The notes under the pieces: generated by a model
Told to the model about the DNA's origin: nothing
The model's input: only the letters and a program-made list of their open reading frames with translations
Databases searched by the model: none
Part shown: piece after piece, positions 26,388-35,175 of the stretch
Position numbering within the stretch: position 1 is the first letter of the stretch
Layout of the letters: every line of letters begins with the position of its first letter
NCBI RefSeq assembly: GCF_001577775.1
Contig: NZ_CP010835.1
Coordinates: forward strand, 1,594,264 to 1,658,263
Reading direction: 5' to 3'
Origin: Pyrococcus kukulkanii
GTDB taxonomy: Archaea; Methanobacteriota_B; Thermococci; Thermococcales; Thermococcaceae
Length of the DNA: 64,000 nt
Made by a program: the position numbers and the translations under genes

Positions 26388-26777
26388 ATGAGGGAAAAGA
26401 AAAAACCAATTGATGAACTTCCTTGGCAGGAGTATGACATTGAAGAGTTCAAGGAAAAGTTCCCCGCGTTAGCTAAGGAGCTTGAAGGTAATGAGGGTGT
26501 AGGGATATCTGGAATAAGACTTGACGAATATCAAGTACTAGAAGAGGAGGAAGAAAACAAGATAGACTTTTCTGGGTATAACCCGACGATAATAGACTTT
26601 CTTAGGAGATGTGAAACTGATGAAGAGGCTTTGGAAATAATAAACTGGATGGAGAAGCAGGGAGAAATAACTCCAGAAATGGCAAAGCAACTTAGGGTGA
26701 CTTTAGTTCATAAAGGAGTGAGAGCTTTTGGTCCTAAAAAAGAATGGGGATGGTACGAAAGGCATGGAAAGCACTAA
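26388..26777 (+). CDS. DUF2095-like conserved archaeal protein
   Basis: A 129-residue acidic protein. The sequence runs [20 protein letters not shown] at the N-terminus, a central helical part ([20 protein letters not shown]) and a conserved C-terminus [16 protein letters not shown]. The pattern matches the DUF2095 archaeal family as I remember it. No catalytic motif is evident; it is probably cytosolic. Start ATG 26388 lacks a clear ribosome site and lies about 30 bp after an A/T-rich element, so it may be leaderless. It overlaps the AMP phosphorylase gene end by 4 bp. Confidence 0.55.
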   Translation: MREKKKPIDELPWQEYDIEEFKEKFPALAKELEGNEGVGISGIRLDEYQVLEEEEENKIDFSGYNPTIIDFLRRCETDEEALEIINWMEKQGEITPEMAKQLRVTLVHKGVRAFGPKKEWGWYERHGKH

Positions 26778-28285
26778 AGATTGCCAACAACTTGAAGCAC
26801 CATTCCTTCTATTTTTATAGGCTCAAGGCGCCTGGCAAGGACTATAGCTTTATCTAATTTTCCTTCACTCTCAGCGTGTATTGTAAATAGAGGATCTCCC
26901 TCTTTTACTTTTTCTCCTACTTTGACATGCAACATTATTCCCGCCCCTTTATCCTCTGGAGCACCGGCTTCCCTGGCTATTGCGGTAATTGCCTTATTGT
27001 CTATTGCAGTTACGTATCCACTTGATTGAGCATGGATAGTGTAAGTTTTGTCCCCTATAGGAATATCTTCGGGCTTTATATCTGGATTCCCACCTTGTTC
27101 TTCGATTATTTCTCTCATCTTTTGATACGCCTTTCCACTCTCTAAAATTTCCCTAGCAACTTTTCTACCCATCCCCTTTGGTGCGACCCCTCCCATCTCT
27201 AATAGTATTCCAGCCAATCCTACTGCCTTCTCAACTAAGCTTCCTGGACCTTTTCCCGTTATTAATGTTTCTAATGCCTCCTTAGCCTCAAGTGCTGGAC
27301 CTATTGTATGGCCAATTGGTTGTCCACCATACGTTATTGCAACTTCAACGTACTGTCCTAATCTTTTGCCAAGCTCTATAAAATCCTTTGCTAAGGATCT
27401 GGCTTCTTCCATTGTTTCAACTTTTACCCCTTTTCCAGTTGGAATATCAATTAAGATATACTGACTTCCAATGGCGTACTTTTTTGACATTATACTAGCG
27501 AGCATTAGTCCTCTAGGGTCTAAACTCAATCTTCTCTCAACGTGAATCGTCAAGTCGTCTGCTGGTGCTAGATTAAGGGCACCGCCCCACACAAGACACG
27601 CTCCTATTTTCTCTACTATCCTCTTGATCTCATCCAGACTCAGGGTAACATTCGTTAGTACTTCAACAACGTCAGCTGTTCCTGCGGCACTTGTTATCGC
27701 TCTTGAACTTGTTTTTGGGATTGTTAACCCAGCAGCTGCAACTATTGGAACAACGATTACATTTGTCTTGTTCCCAGGAACACCACCTATGCTGTGGACG
27801 TCCATTATTGGTTTTCTGTCTATGTCGAGCATATCACCCGTCTCGGCCATTGCTATTGTTAGCGCTGCTATCTCGTCCATATCCAGTCCGTTTATTTCAA
27901 GGGCCGTTACAAAGGCACTTATTTCGGTATTTCTGAGTTTTCTATCTACAATGTCCTTTACTATTGTCTCTATCTCTACTTTTCTTAATTTCTCTCCTCT
28001 CATTTTTTTCTTTATATATCGGACACTATCAGGGGTTCCTGCTGGCGATAAAGTCACTGTTTCGCTCTCTGAGAATTGATATGCATCTAGGATATCCTCT
28101 GACAGTCCCACTTCCCCTTCCCCTATGAAATCACTTATTGCTGCGCTTCCATATACTGACCTCTTTCCACTTTCAATTTTGATCAAGTCATTTGGGTGGA
28201 TCTTCCATTCCTGCGCATCTCTAGGGTTTATGAAAATAGTAAATCCTCCAGTTTTTACCTTGAGAATCCTAACTTTTGCTCTCAT
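26774..28285 (-). CDS. deoA: AMP phosphorylase (DeoA-type)
   Basis: A 503-residue enzyme of the archaeal AMP degradation pathway. It converts NMPs and phosphate to ribose 1,5-bisphosphate and base, which then pass to R15P isomerase and type III Rubisco. The N-terminal about 85-residue extension is specific to AMPpase. The thymidine-phosphorylase core follows: [19 protein letters not shown] [34 protein letters not shown] and [19 protein letters not shown] lipoyl-like C-terminal domain ends the chain. ATG 28285 is preceded by GGTGGC. Length is typical for Thermococcales AMPpase. Confidence 0.93.
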   Translation of the reverse strand: MRAKVRILKVKTGGFTIFINPRDAQEWKIHPNDLIKIESGKRSVYGSAAISDFIGEGEVGLSEDILDAYQFSESETVTLSPAGTPDSVRYIKKKMRGEKLRKVEIETIVKDIVDRKLRNTEISAFVTALEINGLDMDEIAALTIAMAETGDMLDIDRKPIMDVHSIGGVPGNKTNVIVVPIVAAAGLTIPKTSSRAITSAAGTADVVEVLTNVTLSLDEIKRIVEKIGACLVWGGALNLAPADDLTIHVERRLSLDPRGLMLASIMSKKYAIGSQYILIDIPTGKGVKVETMEEARSLAKDFIELGKRLGQYVEVAITYGGQPIGHTIGPALEAKEALETLITGKGPGSLVEKAVGLAGILLEMGGVAPKGMGRKVAREILESGKAYQKMREIIEEQGGNPDIKPEDIPIGDKTYTIHAQSSGYVTAIDNKAITAIAREAGAPEDKGAGIMLHVKVGEKVKEGDPLFTIHAESEGKLDKAIVLARRLEPIKIEGMVLQVVGNL

Positions 28286-28334
28286 TTTTGGCCACCTTGT
28301 AATTGAAATTTAACAATTGAGAAAAGATAAAGTT

Positions 28335-28982
28335 TTAGGATCTTATGAGAACCTTGAGGAATCTTATTATATCAACAAACCTGAAGTGGCCAGTTTCGAG
28401 GTCATATCTTGTTGATATCGGTACTTCTGTTATTCTTGCTCCAAGTTTCTTAGCCTTTATTAAAACTTCTGTCTCTACTTCGTACCTATTGCTCTCTATT
28501 TTCGGAACGAAATCTTTTCTAATAGCTCTAAAACCGCTTTGAGTGTCCTCTATATTCTCCCCAAGTTTTAATGATATCAGGGTTGATGTTATCAAGTTGC
28601 TTAACTTTCTTATAAGGGGTCTTTCTCCTTTCGTAACTATTCTCTTCCCTATTACAAAATCTGCCCTTCCTTCCACTATGGGTTCTAGTAATTTTGAGAT
28701 TTCTTTAGGATCATGTTGGCCATCGGCATCCATAAATACTATCACGTCTCCTTTAGCTATCTTTATACCTTCTCTTAAGGCTGCCCCCTTTCCTAAATTC
28801 TTATCTAGTCTGATAACTTTGGCTCCAAATGCTTTTGCAATTTCGGAGGTTTTATCAGTTGAGCCATCATCTATAACTATAATTTCATCCACAAAATTTG
28901 GTATATTTTTCAATACCTCCCCTATTCTCCTTTCTTCGTTGTATGCAGGGATTATAACTGATATCCCAAATCCCTTAAACAT
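28335..28982 (-). CDS. Glycosyltransferase family 2 (dolichol-phosphate mannose/glucose synthase-like)
   Basis: A 215-residue GT-A fold transferase. N-terminal VIIPAYNEERRIGEVL, nucleotide-binding IVIDDGSTDKTSEIA, metal motif FMDADGQHDPKEI and the acceptor-side DTQSGFRAI. No C-terminal transmembrane helix is visible, so it is a soluble single-domain DPM synthase type. It would transfer a sugar to a polyprenyl phosphate for glycan assembly. ATG 28982 has no ribosome site; TATTTAAC about 26 bp upstream suggests a leaderless mRNA. Confidence 0.85.
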   Translation of the reverse strand: MFKGFGISVIIPAYNEERRIGEVLKNIPNFVDEIIVIDDGSTDKTSEIAKAFGAKVIRLDKNLGKGAALREGIKIAKGDVIVFMDADGQHDPKEISKLLEPIVEGRADFVIGKRIVTKGERPLIRKLSNLITSTLISLKLGENIEDTQSGFRAIRKDFVPKIESNRYEVETEVLIKAKKLGARITEVPISTRYDLETGHFRFVDIIRFLKVLIRS

Positions 28983-29029
28983 GAAAAAACATTTAATGAC
29001 ACCAGTTAAATACGTTGTGGGTGATGGTG
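28983..29029. promoter_or_regulatory. 47-bp divergent promoter between glycosyltransferase and MoaD-like gene
   Basis: The gap contains AGTTAAATAC (29005-29014) and ATTTAATG (28990-28997). Read on the minus strand, the first is about 26 bp from ATG 28982, predicting a leaderless transcript. Read on the plus strand, the second places a start near 29019 with GGTGAT before ATG 29030. The two promoters interleave, so their use is likely mutually interfering. Confidence 0.45.
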
Positions 29030-29257
29030 ATGCTAATAAAGCTCATGGGGCTATTTTCTCACTTGGCAGGAGCAAGAGAAATTGAGATTAAAGTTGAAGG
29101 AAAGAGAAGAGTTGGGGATATTCTTAGAGAAGTTATCCCAAGGTTTGATGAAATAAGAGATAAAATTATCATAGTTAATGGAAAAGTTGCTAGTGAGGAT
29201 GTTGAAGTTGGAGATAATGATATCGTTAAACTCATGCCAGTTTTGAGTGGGGGGTAG
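29030..29257 (+). CDS. MoaD/ThiS-family ubiquitin-like sulfur carrier (SAMP-like)
   Basis: A 75-residue beta-grasp protein with KLMGLFSHLAGAREIEIKVE, a helix GDILREVIPRFDEI and a terminal Gly-Gly (VLSGG) needed for adenylation and thiocarboxylation. It may serve molybdopterin/tungstopterin synthesis, tRNA thiolation or protein tagging. ATG 29030 is chosen because GGTGAT lies four bases upstream. It heads an apparent operon with the CBS protein (3 bp gap) and the antiporter; that association is unexplained. Confidence 0.8.
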   Translation: MLIKLMGLFSHLAGAREIEIKVEGKRRVGDILREVIPRFDEIRDKIIIVNGKVASEDVEVGDNDIVKLMPVLSGG

Positions 29258-29260
29258 GAA

Positions 29261-29779
29261 ATGGATCTAGAAAGAGCATTGAACGCATTCCATTCAATGA
29301 AAGTAAATCAAATAACTCCCCCACTAGCTCAAATGCCAGTAGTAGAGGAGAGCTCTCCTATAATAAATGTGTTGAAAATACTCAGAACAAGGCATCACGT
29401 GTGGGTTGTAAATAATCGGAAAGAGATGAAACTTGTTGGTGTTATAAGGTACTTAGATGTTATTGACATACTGCTACCCCCTAGACGAGCCAGACTTGGA
29501 ATGATAAGTTCTCTTTTTAAGTCAATTATGGGAGGGGCTGAAAAGGCTGGAGATGTTATGGAAAGGAATGTCCTAACGATTGAAGAAGATGCTACAGTGC
29601 TTGAAGCACTTGAAAAGATGAAGAAATACAAGGTTGGGATACTGGCTTTAGTTGATAGCGAGGGCAGGTTAAAGGGGGAAATTAGCCTTAGGTTGCTAAT
29701 AACGGAGTTTTTGAGATTAATAAGGATGGGGGGTGAAGAATGGAAGCAGCAACATGGGTACTCTTCACAATTGGAGTAG
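29261..29779 (+). CDS. CBS-domain pair protein
   Basis: A 172-residue protein with two CBS motifs. The first covers residues about 15-75 (LAQMPVVEESSPIINVLKIL ending VIRYLDVIDILLP), the second about 100-165 (VMERNVLTIEEDATVLEALEKM ending LKGEISLRLLITEFL). CBS pairs bind adenosine nucleotides and regulate partners. Its end overlaps the start of the Na+/H+ antiporter by 40 bp, so it may sense energy state for that transporter; this is inference from coupling. Confidence 0.85.
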   Translation: MDLERALNAFHSMKVNQITPPLAQMPVVEESSPIINVLKILRTRHHVWVVNNRKEMKLVGVIRYLDVIDILLPPRRARLGMISSLFKSIMGGAEKAGDVMERNVLTIEEDATVLEALEKMKKYKVGILALVDSEGRLKGEISLRLLITEFLRLIRMGGEEWKQQHGYSSQLE

Positions 29780-31020
29780 CTATAATCCTTGCCAAAATTG
29801 GAGATTCAATAATAGAAAAATTTGAGCTTCCTGGGGTCTTAGGAGAACTCTTAATGGGTATGTTGCTAGGTAACTTAGTTTATTTTGGCATCGTTGGAAA
29901 GGAGTACCTTCCAATAACTATGGGGTCTAGCGAGGTTATAGATTTCCTTGCAAAGTTAGGGATAATCTTCTTGCTATTCTTGGGAGCTCTTGATACTGAT
30001 ATTGAGCAATTGAAAAGGACTGGGATTACAGCAACTGTTTCTACTCTTCTTGGAGTCTTTGTTCCCCTTATAATGGGGTACTATGCTTTAAGGTGGATGG
30101 GATACGGACATAGAGAGGCATTTGCGGGAGGGGTTTTGCTTACGGCAACTAGCATTGGATTAACTGTTAGGGTAATGATGGATTTAGGAGTATTGAGGAG
30201 TGAAGTTGGGGCAGCATCACTAAGTGCGAGTGTTATGGATGACTTCCTTGGGATTGCCTTAGTAATATTTGCAGTTGGGAGTGGTTCTCTTTTAGGCCTT
30301 GGAATTAAAATAGTGTTATTCTTCATTATTACTGGTGTTCTAGGATGGTACTTTATAGGTCACTATGTTAAATTTGCTGAAAAATTGCGCGTTGAGAAAG
30401 GTGTTCTCGGCCTAATAGTGGGTATGATGTTCCTCTTTGCAGCCTTAGCTGAGGGATGGTTTGCTGCTGCAATAGAGGGTGCCTTTATGATGGGTTTAAT
30501 TCTTTCAAAGTTGCCAGAAGGTAAGAGGATAATGGAAGAAGTAAAAAGCATTGGATATGGTCTTCTGATCCCAATATTCTTCGTGCACACGGGGGCAATG
30601 CTAAATCTTAAAGTATTTGGAAATGCTGATGCTCTTAAGCTTGCCTTTGTATTAAGTGTTATTGCAATAGTCGGAAAAATTGCTGGAAGAGGATTTGGGG
30701 CCTGGATAACTGCTTGGGGCAGGGGGAAAGATTTTCTTTTTACCCATGAAAATTTTAAAATGTCACTTCAAATGGGTATTGGATCAGTCCCCAGGACTGA
30801 GGTCGCCTTAGTAGATTTAATGGTTGCAATTCATGGTGGGGCAATTCCTCCTGACGACGTTCCAAAATTCATAGCTGCAACCCTAATATTTATTACTGTG
30901 TCAGTTCTCGTAACGCCACCCTTATTAAAATGGGCATTTAAAGAGGAAGTTGAAAAGCAAAAACGGGCAAAAATAGAGGCTAGAAAAGAGAGAATAGAGA
31001 AGAAAAAGAAGGCCCGATGA
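29740..31020 (+). CDS. Na+/H+ antiporter, CPA2 (NapA/KefB-like) family
   Basis: A 426-residue membrane protein with about 12-13 helices. Typical CPA2 segments: FELPGVLGELLMGMLLGNLV, FLAKLGIIFLLFLGALDTDI, GVLLTATSIGLTVRVMMDLG and the unwound-helix motif VMDDFLGIALVIF with the two ion-binding aspartates. IFFVHTGAMLNL follows. The C-terminal tail is highly basic and cytoplasmic. It exchanges Na+ (or K+) for H+ across the membrane. ATG 29740 is preceded by GGGGGTGAAG. Its stop codon lies within the C box of the sRNA at 31012. Confidence 0.92.
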   Translation: MEAATWVLFTIGVAIILAKIGDSIIEKFELPGVLGELLMGMLLGNLVYFGIVGKEYLPITMGSSEVIDFLAKLGIIFLLFLGALDTDIEQLKRTGITATVSTLLGVFVPLIMGYYALRWMGYGHREAFAGGVLLTATSIGLTVRVMMDLGVLRSEVGAASLSASVMDDFLGIALVIFAVGSGSLLGLGIKIVLFFIITGVLGWYFIGHYVKFAEKLRVEKGVLGLIVGMMFLFAALAEGWFAAAIEGAFMMGLILSKLPEGKRIMEEVKSIGYGLLIPIFFVHTGAMLNLKVFGNADALKLAFVLSVIAIVGKIAGRGFGAWITAWGRGKDFLFTHENFKMSLQMGIGSVPRTEVALVDLMVAIHGGAIPPDDVPKFIAATLIFITVSVLVTPPLLKWAFKEEVEKQKRAKIEARKERIEKKKKAR

Positions 31021-31070
31021 TTGGAAAAGGAGTGAGCTGACTCGTGATGACCGACTTCCCGCTGAGGGCT
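31012..31070 (+). ncRNA. C/D box sRNA overlapping the antiporter stop codon
   Basis: Plus strand: C box ccGATGA (31014-31020, the TGA being the antiporter stop), 16-nt guide, D' box CTGA (31037-31040), 3-nt spacer, perfect C' box GTGATGA (31044-31050), 11-nt guide, D box CTGA (31062-31065), then a T-rich stretch. Order and spacing fit archaeal C/D guides. The C box is slightly degenerate, which lowers certainty. Methylation targets not identified. Confidence 0.65.
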
Positions 31071-31269
31071 TTTGTCTCGTCTATTTAATTTATTGAAGAT
31101 TAATTTACGGGCATTAAAGTTCTTATATGTGCATTGGTGCATGTAAAATTCGATATTCTATAGCTTCTTTTGCCAAAATGTTTGCTCCACTTAGTATTTT
31201 CCACTGAAATGAATTTTATCTCCGAGAACTCAATGAACAAAAGGATTTCCACCCTTATTTACCGAAAGT
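31071..31269. other. Intergenic region upstream of gdhA
   Basis: About 200 bp, AT-rich, between the sRNA and the gdhA promoter. It contains T-rich runs just after the sRNA (31066-31090), which may terminate it and the antiporter transcript, and a short TGCATTGGTGCA palindrome (31130-31141). No coding frame or RNA boxes are evident in the rest. Confidence 0.4.
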
Positions 31270-31323
31270 TTTATATAGCCCATTGCCCAAAAATGTATCG
31301 CCAATCGACTAAATTGAGGTGAT
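31270..31323 (+). promoter_or_regulatory. gdhA promoter and ribosome binding site
   Basis: TATA box TTTATATA at 31270-31277 preceded by a purine-rich BRE-like CCGAAAG. Transcription start is expected near 31300. The ribosome site GAGGTGAT at 31316-31323 lies four bases before ATG 31328. This resembles the strong gdh promoter known from P. furiosus. Confidence 0.7.
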
Positions 31324-31327
31324 GAAC

Positions 31328-32590
31328 ATGGTTGAGCAAGACCCTTATGAGATTGTTATTAAGCAACTTGAGAGGGCTGCTCAGTATATGGAGATAAGTG
31401 AGGAGGCCCTTGAGTTCTTGAAGAGGCCCCAGAGGATTGTTGAGGTCTCAATTCCAGTAGAGATGGATGATGGTACTGTCAAAGTATTCACAGGATTTAG
31501 AGTCCAGCACAACTGGGCTAGAGGTCCAACCAAGGGCGGAATCAGGTGGCACCCAGAGGAGACCCTCAGTACAGTTAAGGCTCTCGCTGCTTGGATGACT
31601 TGGAAGACTGCTGTTATGGACCTCCCATACGGTGGAGGTAAGGGTGGAATTATAGTTGATCCCAAGAAGCTTTCAGACAGGGAGAAGGAGAGACTCGCTA
31701 GAGGATACATAAGGGCAATTTACGATGTTATAAGCCCATACGAGGACATTCCAGCTCCTGACGTTTACACCAACCCACAGATCATGGCATGGATGATGGA
31801 CGAGTACGAGACCATAAGCAGGAGGAAGACTCCCGCATTCGGTATCATAACAGGAAAGCCACTCAGCATTGGAGGTTCACTTGGTAGAATTGAGGCTACA
31901 GCAAGAGGTGCCTCATATACCATAAGAGAGGCTGCAAAGGTTCTCGGTTGGGATGACCTTAAGGGCAAGACCATCGCAATCCAGGGTTACGGTAACGCCG
32001 GTTACTACTTGGCCAAGATAATGAGCGAAGACTTTGGAATGAAGGTTGTCGCTGTTAGCGACAGCAAGGGTGGAATCTATAATCCAGATGGCCTCAACGC
32101 TGACGAAGTTCTCAAGTGGAAGAAGGAGCACGGTAGTGTTAAGGACTTCCCAGGAGCGACCAACATAACCAACGAGGAGCTCCTCGAGCTTGAGGTTGAC
32201 GTCCTTGCACCAGCTGCAATTGAGGAGGTCATTACCAAGAAGAACGCCGACAACATAAAGGCCAAGATCGTCGCTGAGGTTGCAAACGGTCCAGTTACAC
32301 CAGAGGCTGACGAAATACTCTTCGAAAAGGGAATCCTTCAGATCCCAGACTTCCTCTGTAACGCAGGTGGAGTTACAGTCAGTTACTTCGAGTGGGTTCA
32401 GAACATAACTGGCTACTACTGGACAATAGAGGAAGTCAGGGAGAAGCTTGACAAGAAGATGACCAAGGCATTCTACGATGTCTACAACACTGCAAAAGAG
32501 AAGAACATCCACATGAGAGACGCAGCCTACGTCGTTGCAGTCCAGAGAGTCTACCAAGCAATGCTTGACCGTGGTTGGGTTAAGCACTGA
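31328..32590 (+). CDS. gdhA: Glutamate dehydrogenase
   Basis: A 420-residue hexameric NAD(P)-dependent enzyme converting glutamate to 2-oxoglutarate and ammonium. It begins [20 protein letters not shown], the N-terminus known for Pyrococcus GDH. The catalytic region is [15 protein letters not shown] with the reactive lysine, and the Rossmann motif is [16 protein letters not shown] 31328 fits the ribosome site; two earlier in-frame ATGs fall in it. Codon use is strongly biased to preferred codons, consistent with very high expression. lrpA follows. Confidence 0.98.
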   Translation: MVEQDPYEIVIKQLERAAQYMEISEEALEFLKRPQRIVEVSIPVEMDDGTVKVFTGFRVQHNWARGPTKGGIRWHPEETLSTVKALAAWMTWKTAVMDLPYGGGKGGIIVDPKKLSDREKERLARGYIRAIYDVISPYEDIPAPDVYTNPQIMAWMMDEYETISRRKTPAFGIITGKPLSIGGSLGRIEATARGASYTIREAAKVLGWDDLKGKTIAIQGYGNAGYYLAKIMSEDFGMKVVAVSDSKGGIYNPDGLNADEVLKWKKEHGSVKDFPGATNITNEELLELEVDVLAPAAIEEVITKKNADNIKAKIVAEVANGPVTPEADEILFEKGILQIPDFLCNAGGVTVSYFEWVQNITGYYWTIEEVREKLDKKMTKAFYDVYNTAKEKNIHMRDAAYVVAVQRVYQAMLDRGWVKH

Positions 32591-32592
32591 GG

Positions 32593-32618
32593 TCTCTTTC
32601 TTTCGATTTTCTAATTAA
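32593..32618 (+). terminator. T-rich transcription terminator after gdhA
   Basis: Directly after the gdhA stop, several T-runs (tctttctttcgattttc) occur on the sense strand without a strong hairpin. Oligo-T tracts are the usual archaeal termination signal, and lrpA has its own promoter further on. Confidence 0.4.
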
Positions 32619-32727
32619 TTCTTGGATTTCTGATAGCTTTCTCAGACTAATTCTGCAATTATCGCAAACCTTAAAACCAATACTTTATATATTTTGGTTC
32701 TGAATTTATACTAAGGTGGTTCGAAAA

Positions 32728-33153
32728 ATGATAGATGAGAGAGATAAGATTATACTTGATATACTGGTGAAGGATGCAAGGACACCATTTACGGAGATAG
32801 CCAAAAGACTGGGCATCAGTGAGACAGCCGTGAGGAAGAGGGTTAAAGCACTGGAAGAGAAGGGGATCATAGAGGGATATACAATAAGGCTTAACCCAAA
32901 GAAACTTGGGTACTCCCTAGTGACGATCACTGGGGTTGATACTAGGCCTGAGAAGCTTTTTGAAGTTGCAGAAAAGCTAAAGGAATTTGACTTTGTTAGA
33001 GAACTTTATCTATCTAGTGGTGATCACATGATAATGGCAATTATATGGGCAAGAGACGGAGAGGATCTTGCAGATATAATCTCGAACAAGATAGGGAAGA
33101 TTGATGGAGTAACAAAAGTTTGTCCAGCAATAATCCTGGAGAGGCTGAAGTAG
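32728..33153 (+). CDS. lrpA: Lrp/AsnC-family regulator LrpA
   Basis: A 141-residue regulator. The N-terminal helix-turn-helix (residues about 5-50: [20 protein letters not shown]) is followed by a hinge and the RAM domain ([16 protein letters not shown] to the end). It is almost identical to P. furiosus LrpA, an octamer-forming, autoregulating repressor. ATG 32728, starting MIDERDKII, is supported by AGGTGGT eight bases upstream; the GTG at 32716 lies in the leader. TTTATATATTTTGG at about 32685-32698 is its promoter, which LrpA is known to bind in P. furiosus. Linkage to gdhA is conserved. Confidence 0.95.
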   Translation: MIDERDKIILDILVKDARTPFTEIAKRLGISETAVRKRVKALEEKGIIEGYTIRLNPKKLGYSLVTITGVDTRPEKLFEVAEKLKEFDFVRELYLSSGDHMIMAIIWARDGEDLADIISNKIGKIDGVTKVCPAIILERLK

Positions 33154-33209
33154 GCTCGGTTGCGAGGGTAGTCATCATCCATCAGCTAGCGAAATTTTCC
33201 TCATTGCCT
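33151..33209 (-). ncRNA. Candidate C/D box sRNA antisense to the lrpA end, non-canonical terminal boxes
   Basis: Minus strand: weak C box GCAATGA (33207-33201), 15-nt guide, D' CTGA (33185-33182), 3-nt spacer, perfect C' ATGATGA (33178-33172), 12-nt guide (33171-33160), then CCGA (33159-33156) as a one-mismatch D box. The geometry equals that of the better sRNAs in this window, but the outer boxes, normally the best conserved, are degenerate. GC content exceeds the flanks. Confidence 0.45.
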
Positions 33210-33273
33210 TTTACATTTTCAATAGTTAAACCTTAAAAGCGCATGGGTTAGCTTATTCTGGAGGTGGGTTATA

Positions 33274-33795
33274 ATGGTGGTATACGAGCTTAACGGAAAG
33301 AAGCCTAAAATTCATCCTACAGCCTTCGTCGATGAAAATGCCGTTGTAATAGGTGATGTCGTCCTTGAAGAGAAGACAAGTGTTTGGCCATCAGCCGTTC
33401 TGAGAGGGGATATAGAGCAGATATACATTGGGAAGTACTCAAACGTTCAGGACAACGTTAGTATTCACACTTCTCACGGTTTACCAACTGAAATCGGTGA
33501 ATACGTTACAATAGGTCATAATGCTGTTGTTCATGGTGCCAAGGTTGGTAACTATGTTATAATAGGGATGGGGGCAGTAATTCTAGATGGAGCAAAGATC
33601 GGAGATCATGTGATAATTGGTGCTGGGGCACTTGTACCTCCAAATAAAGAGATTCCAGACTACAGCCTTGTTATAGGAATCCCTGGGAAAGTAGTTAGGC
33701 AGTTGACCGAAGAAGAGATTGAGTGGACAAAGAAGAATGCGGAAATTTATATGGAGCTTGCCGAGAAACATATGAGGGGGAGAAAAAGGACATGA
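33274..33795 (+). CDS. Gamma-class carbonic anhydrase-like hexapeptide-repeat protein
   Basis: A 173-residue left-handed beta-helix protein with repeated hexapeptides (VIGDVV, TSVWPSAVLRGD, VTIGHNAVVHGAKVG, VIIGAGALVPP) and a C-terminal helix. Metal-ligand histidines appear in VSIHTSHG and IGHNAVVHG. Close homologues in P. horikoshii have been crystallised as Zn/Ca-binding gamma-CA-like trimers; catalytic activity is not settled. ATG 33274 is preceded by GGAGGTGG, with TTAAAAG (33232-33238) as TATA. The stop overlaps the uppS start (ATGA). Confidence 0.88.
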   Translation: MVVYELNGKKPKIHPTAFVDENAVVIGDVVLEEKTSVWPSAVLRGDIEQIYIGKYSNVQDNVSIHTSHGLPTEIGEYVTIGHNAVVHGAKVGNYVIIGMGAVILDGAKIGDHVIIGAGALVPPNKEIPDYSLVIGIPGKVVRQLTEEEIEWTKKNAEIYMELAEKHMRGRKRT

Positions 33796-34586
33796 TTTAC
33801 AGAATATTATCCCATGTTCCTCACATACTTTTTAAACCGGCGTATGATCTTTATGAAAAGTATCTGCTTGAAAAAGTTAAAAGTGGAAATTTGCCAAAGC
33901 ACGTAGCTATTATTATGGACGGAAATAGAAGATGGGCAAGGAAACATGAGAAGCCACCTTGGTACGGGCATTTTTTCGGCTCTAAAAAGCTTGAGGAAAT
34001 AGTAGAATGGTGCCACGAGCTTGGCATAAGAATTCTGACAGTCTATGCTTTCTCAACTGAAAACTTTAAGCGGTCAAAAGAAGAAGTTAATAAGCTAATG
34101 CAACTCTTTGAGGAAAAGTTCAGGGAGCTTGTTAGGGATAAGAGAGTTCATGAATATGGGATAAGGGTTAATGTTATTGGTAGGAAGGAGCTCTTGCCAA
34201 AGAACGTTAGAGAGGCTGCTGAGGAAGCAGAGAGAGTGACAAGAAAATACAATAATTACGTTCTTAATATAGCCCTCGCCTATGGAGGGAGAAGTGAAAT
34301 CGTTGATGCTGTTAAGGAGATTGTAAAAGATGTAATGGATGGAAAGTTGGATATCCAAGATATAGACGAAGAGTTGCTCAAAAAATACCTTTATGTTCCT
34401 AATATACCAGATCCGGATATAGTGATAAGAACTGGAGGCGAAGTCAGAATAAGCAATTTCCTTTTGTATCAAATAGCTTATAGTGAGCTATTTTTTGTTG
34501 ACGTGTACTTCCCTGAGTTCAGGAAGATAGACTTCTTAAGAATAATCCGAGAATATCAAAAAAGGGAAAGGAGATTTGGTCGCTAA
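33792..34586 (+). CDS. uppS: Cis-prenyltransferase (undecaprenyl/dolichyl diphosphate synthase family)
   Basis: A 264-residue enzyme that elongates an allylic diphosphate with IPP to make the polyprenyl carrier for glycans. Signature IMDGNRRWARK with the catalytic Asp, then GHFFGSKKLEEIVEWC, YAFSTENFKRS and DIVIRTGGEVRISNFLLYQIAYSE. ATG 33792 overlaps the preceding stop by 4 nt and matches the P. horikoshii protein. The start agrees with GGGGGAGAAAAAGG upstream. The product would serve the dolichol-linked glycosyltransferases in this window. Confidence 0.95.
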   Translation: MIYRILSHVPHILFKPAYDLYEKYLLEKVKSGNLPKHVAIIMDGNRRWARKHEKPPWYGHFFGSKKLEEIVEWCHELGIRILTVYAFSTENFKRSKEEVNKLMQLFEEKFRELVRDKRVHEYGIRVNVIGRKELLPKNVREAAEEAERVTRKYNNYVLNIALAYGGRSEIVDAVKEIVKDVMDGKLDIQDIDEELLKKYLYVPNIPDPDIVIRTGGEVRISNFLLYQIAYSELFFVDVYFPEFRKIDFLRIIREYQKRERRFGR

Positions 34587-35143
34587 CAGTCATTTTTTTC
34601 TTTGCAACCTCCACAAAATTCTGGGAAGAGCTCTTCTAGGAACTGTCTTACCCTTTCTTTTGACAGTTTAAACTGTCTGATCTTTATGATTCCCTTCTCT
34701 TGGGCCTCCTTTAGGAGCATTTCTGTGACTTTATTTGGATACATCTCTTCATATACTATCTCCTTTATTCCCGCGTTTATAAGGAGCTTAAAGCAGGTGT
34801 CGCAAGGAAAATGAGTTACGTATAATGTTGCCCCCTCAAGGCTTATCCCCTTTCTTGCGGCCATTGCTATTACGTTTTGTTCAGCATGAACTGCCCTGTG
34901 ACAGTGACCATCAACTAAAATACATCCTACATCTACGCAATGATCCATATTCCTTGGAGCCCCATTGTATCCAGTTGCGAGGATGTATCCATCTTTTACC
35001 GCTACAGCTCCCACCCTTAATCTTGGGCAGGTAGCCCTCAGGGAAACAAGCTTTGCTATAAGCATAAAGTATTCGTCTTTTGTTGGTCGAATTTTCTTAA
35101 TTTTTTCCGCCTTTTTCTTGTCCAAGAATATTTCTATTGTCAT
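34583..35143 (-). CDS. Deoxycytidylate (dCMP) deaminase
   Basis: A 186-residue zinc deaminase with HAEQNVIA (HxE) and PCDTCFKL (PCxxC), the canonical site. The insert GYNGAPRNMDHCVDVGC and HCHRAVHAE mark it as dCMP deaminase rather than cytidine deaminase. It supplies dUMP for thymidylate synthesis. A C-terminal extension FCGGCKEKNDC has three extra cysteines and may bind metal. Convergent 4-bp overlap with uppS. Confidence 0.9.
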   Translation of the reverse strand: MTIEIFLDKKKAEKIKKIRPTKDEYFMLIAKLVSLRATCPRLRVGAVAVKDGYILATGYNGAPRNMDHCVDVGCILVDGHCHRAVHAEQNVIAMAARKGISLEGATLYVTHFPCDTCFKLLINAGIKEIVYEEMYPNKVTEMLLKEAQEKGIIKIRQFKLSKERVRQFLEELFPEFCGGCKEKNDC

Positions 35144-35175
35144 GTTTTTTACTCAAAATGGCTCCTTTATAAAAA

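Noticed and set aside
28335..29085. Open frame on the plus strand across the glycosyltransferase gene
   Set aside because: It is a Ser/Ile/Phe-rich shadow of the GT2 coding strand; the GT2 motifs on the minus strand are unambiguous.
31913..32587. Long open frame (224 codons) antisense to gdhA
   Set aside because: It is the mirror of a highly biased coding sequence; composition is Val/Leu/Cys-rich without any domain, and no promoter or ribosome site precedes it.
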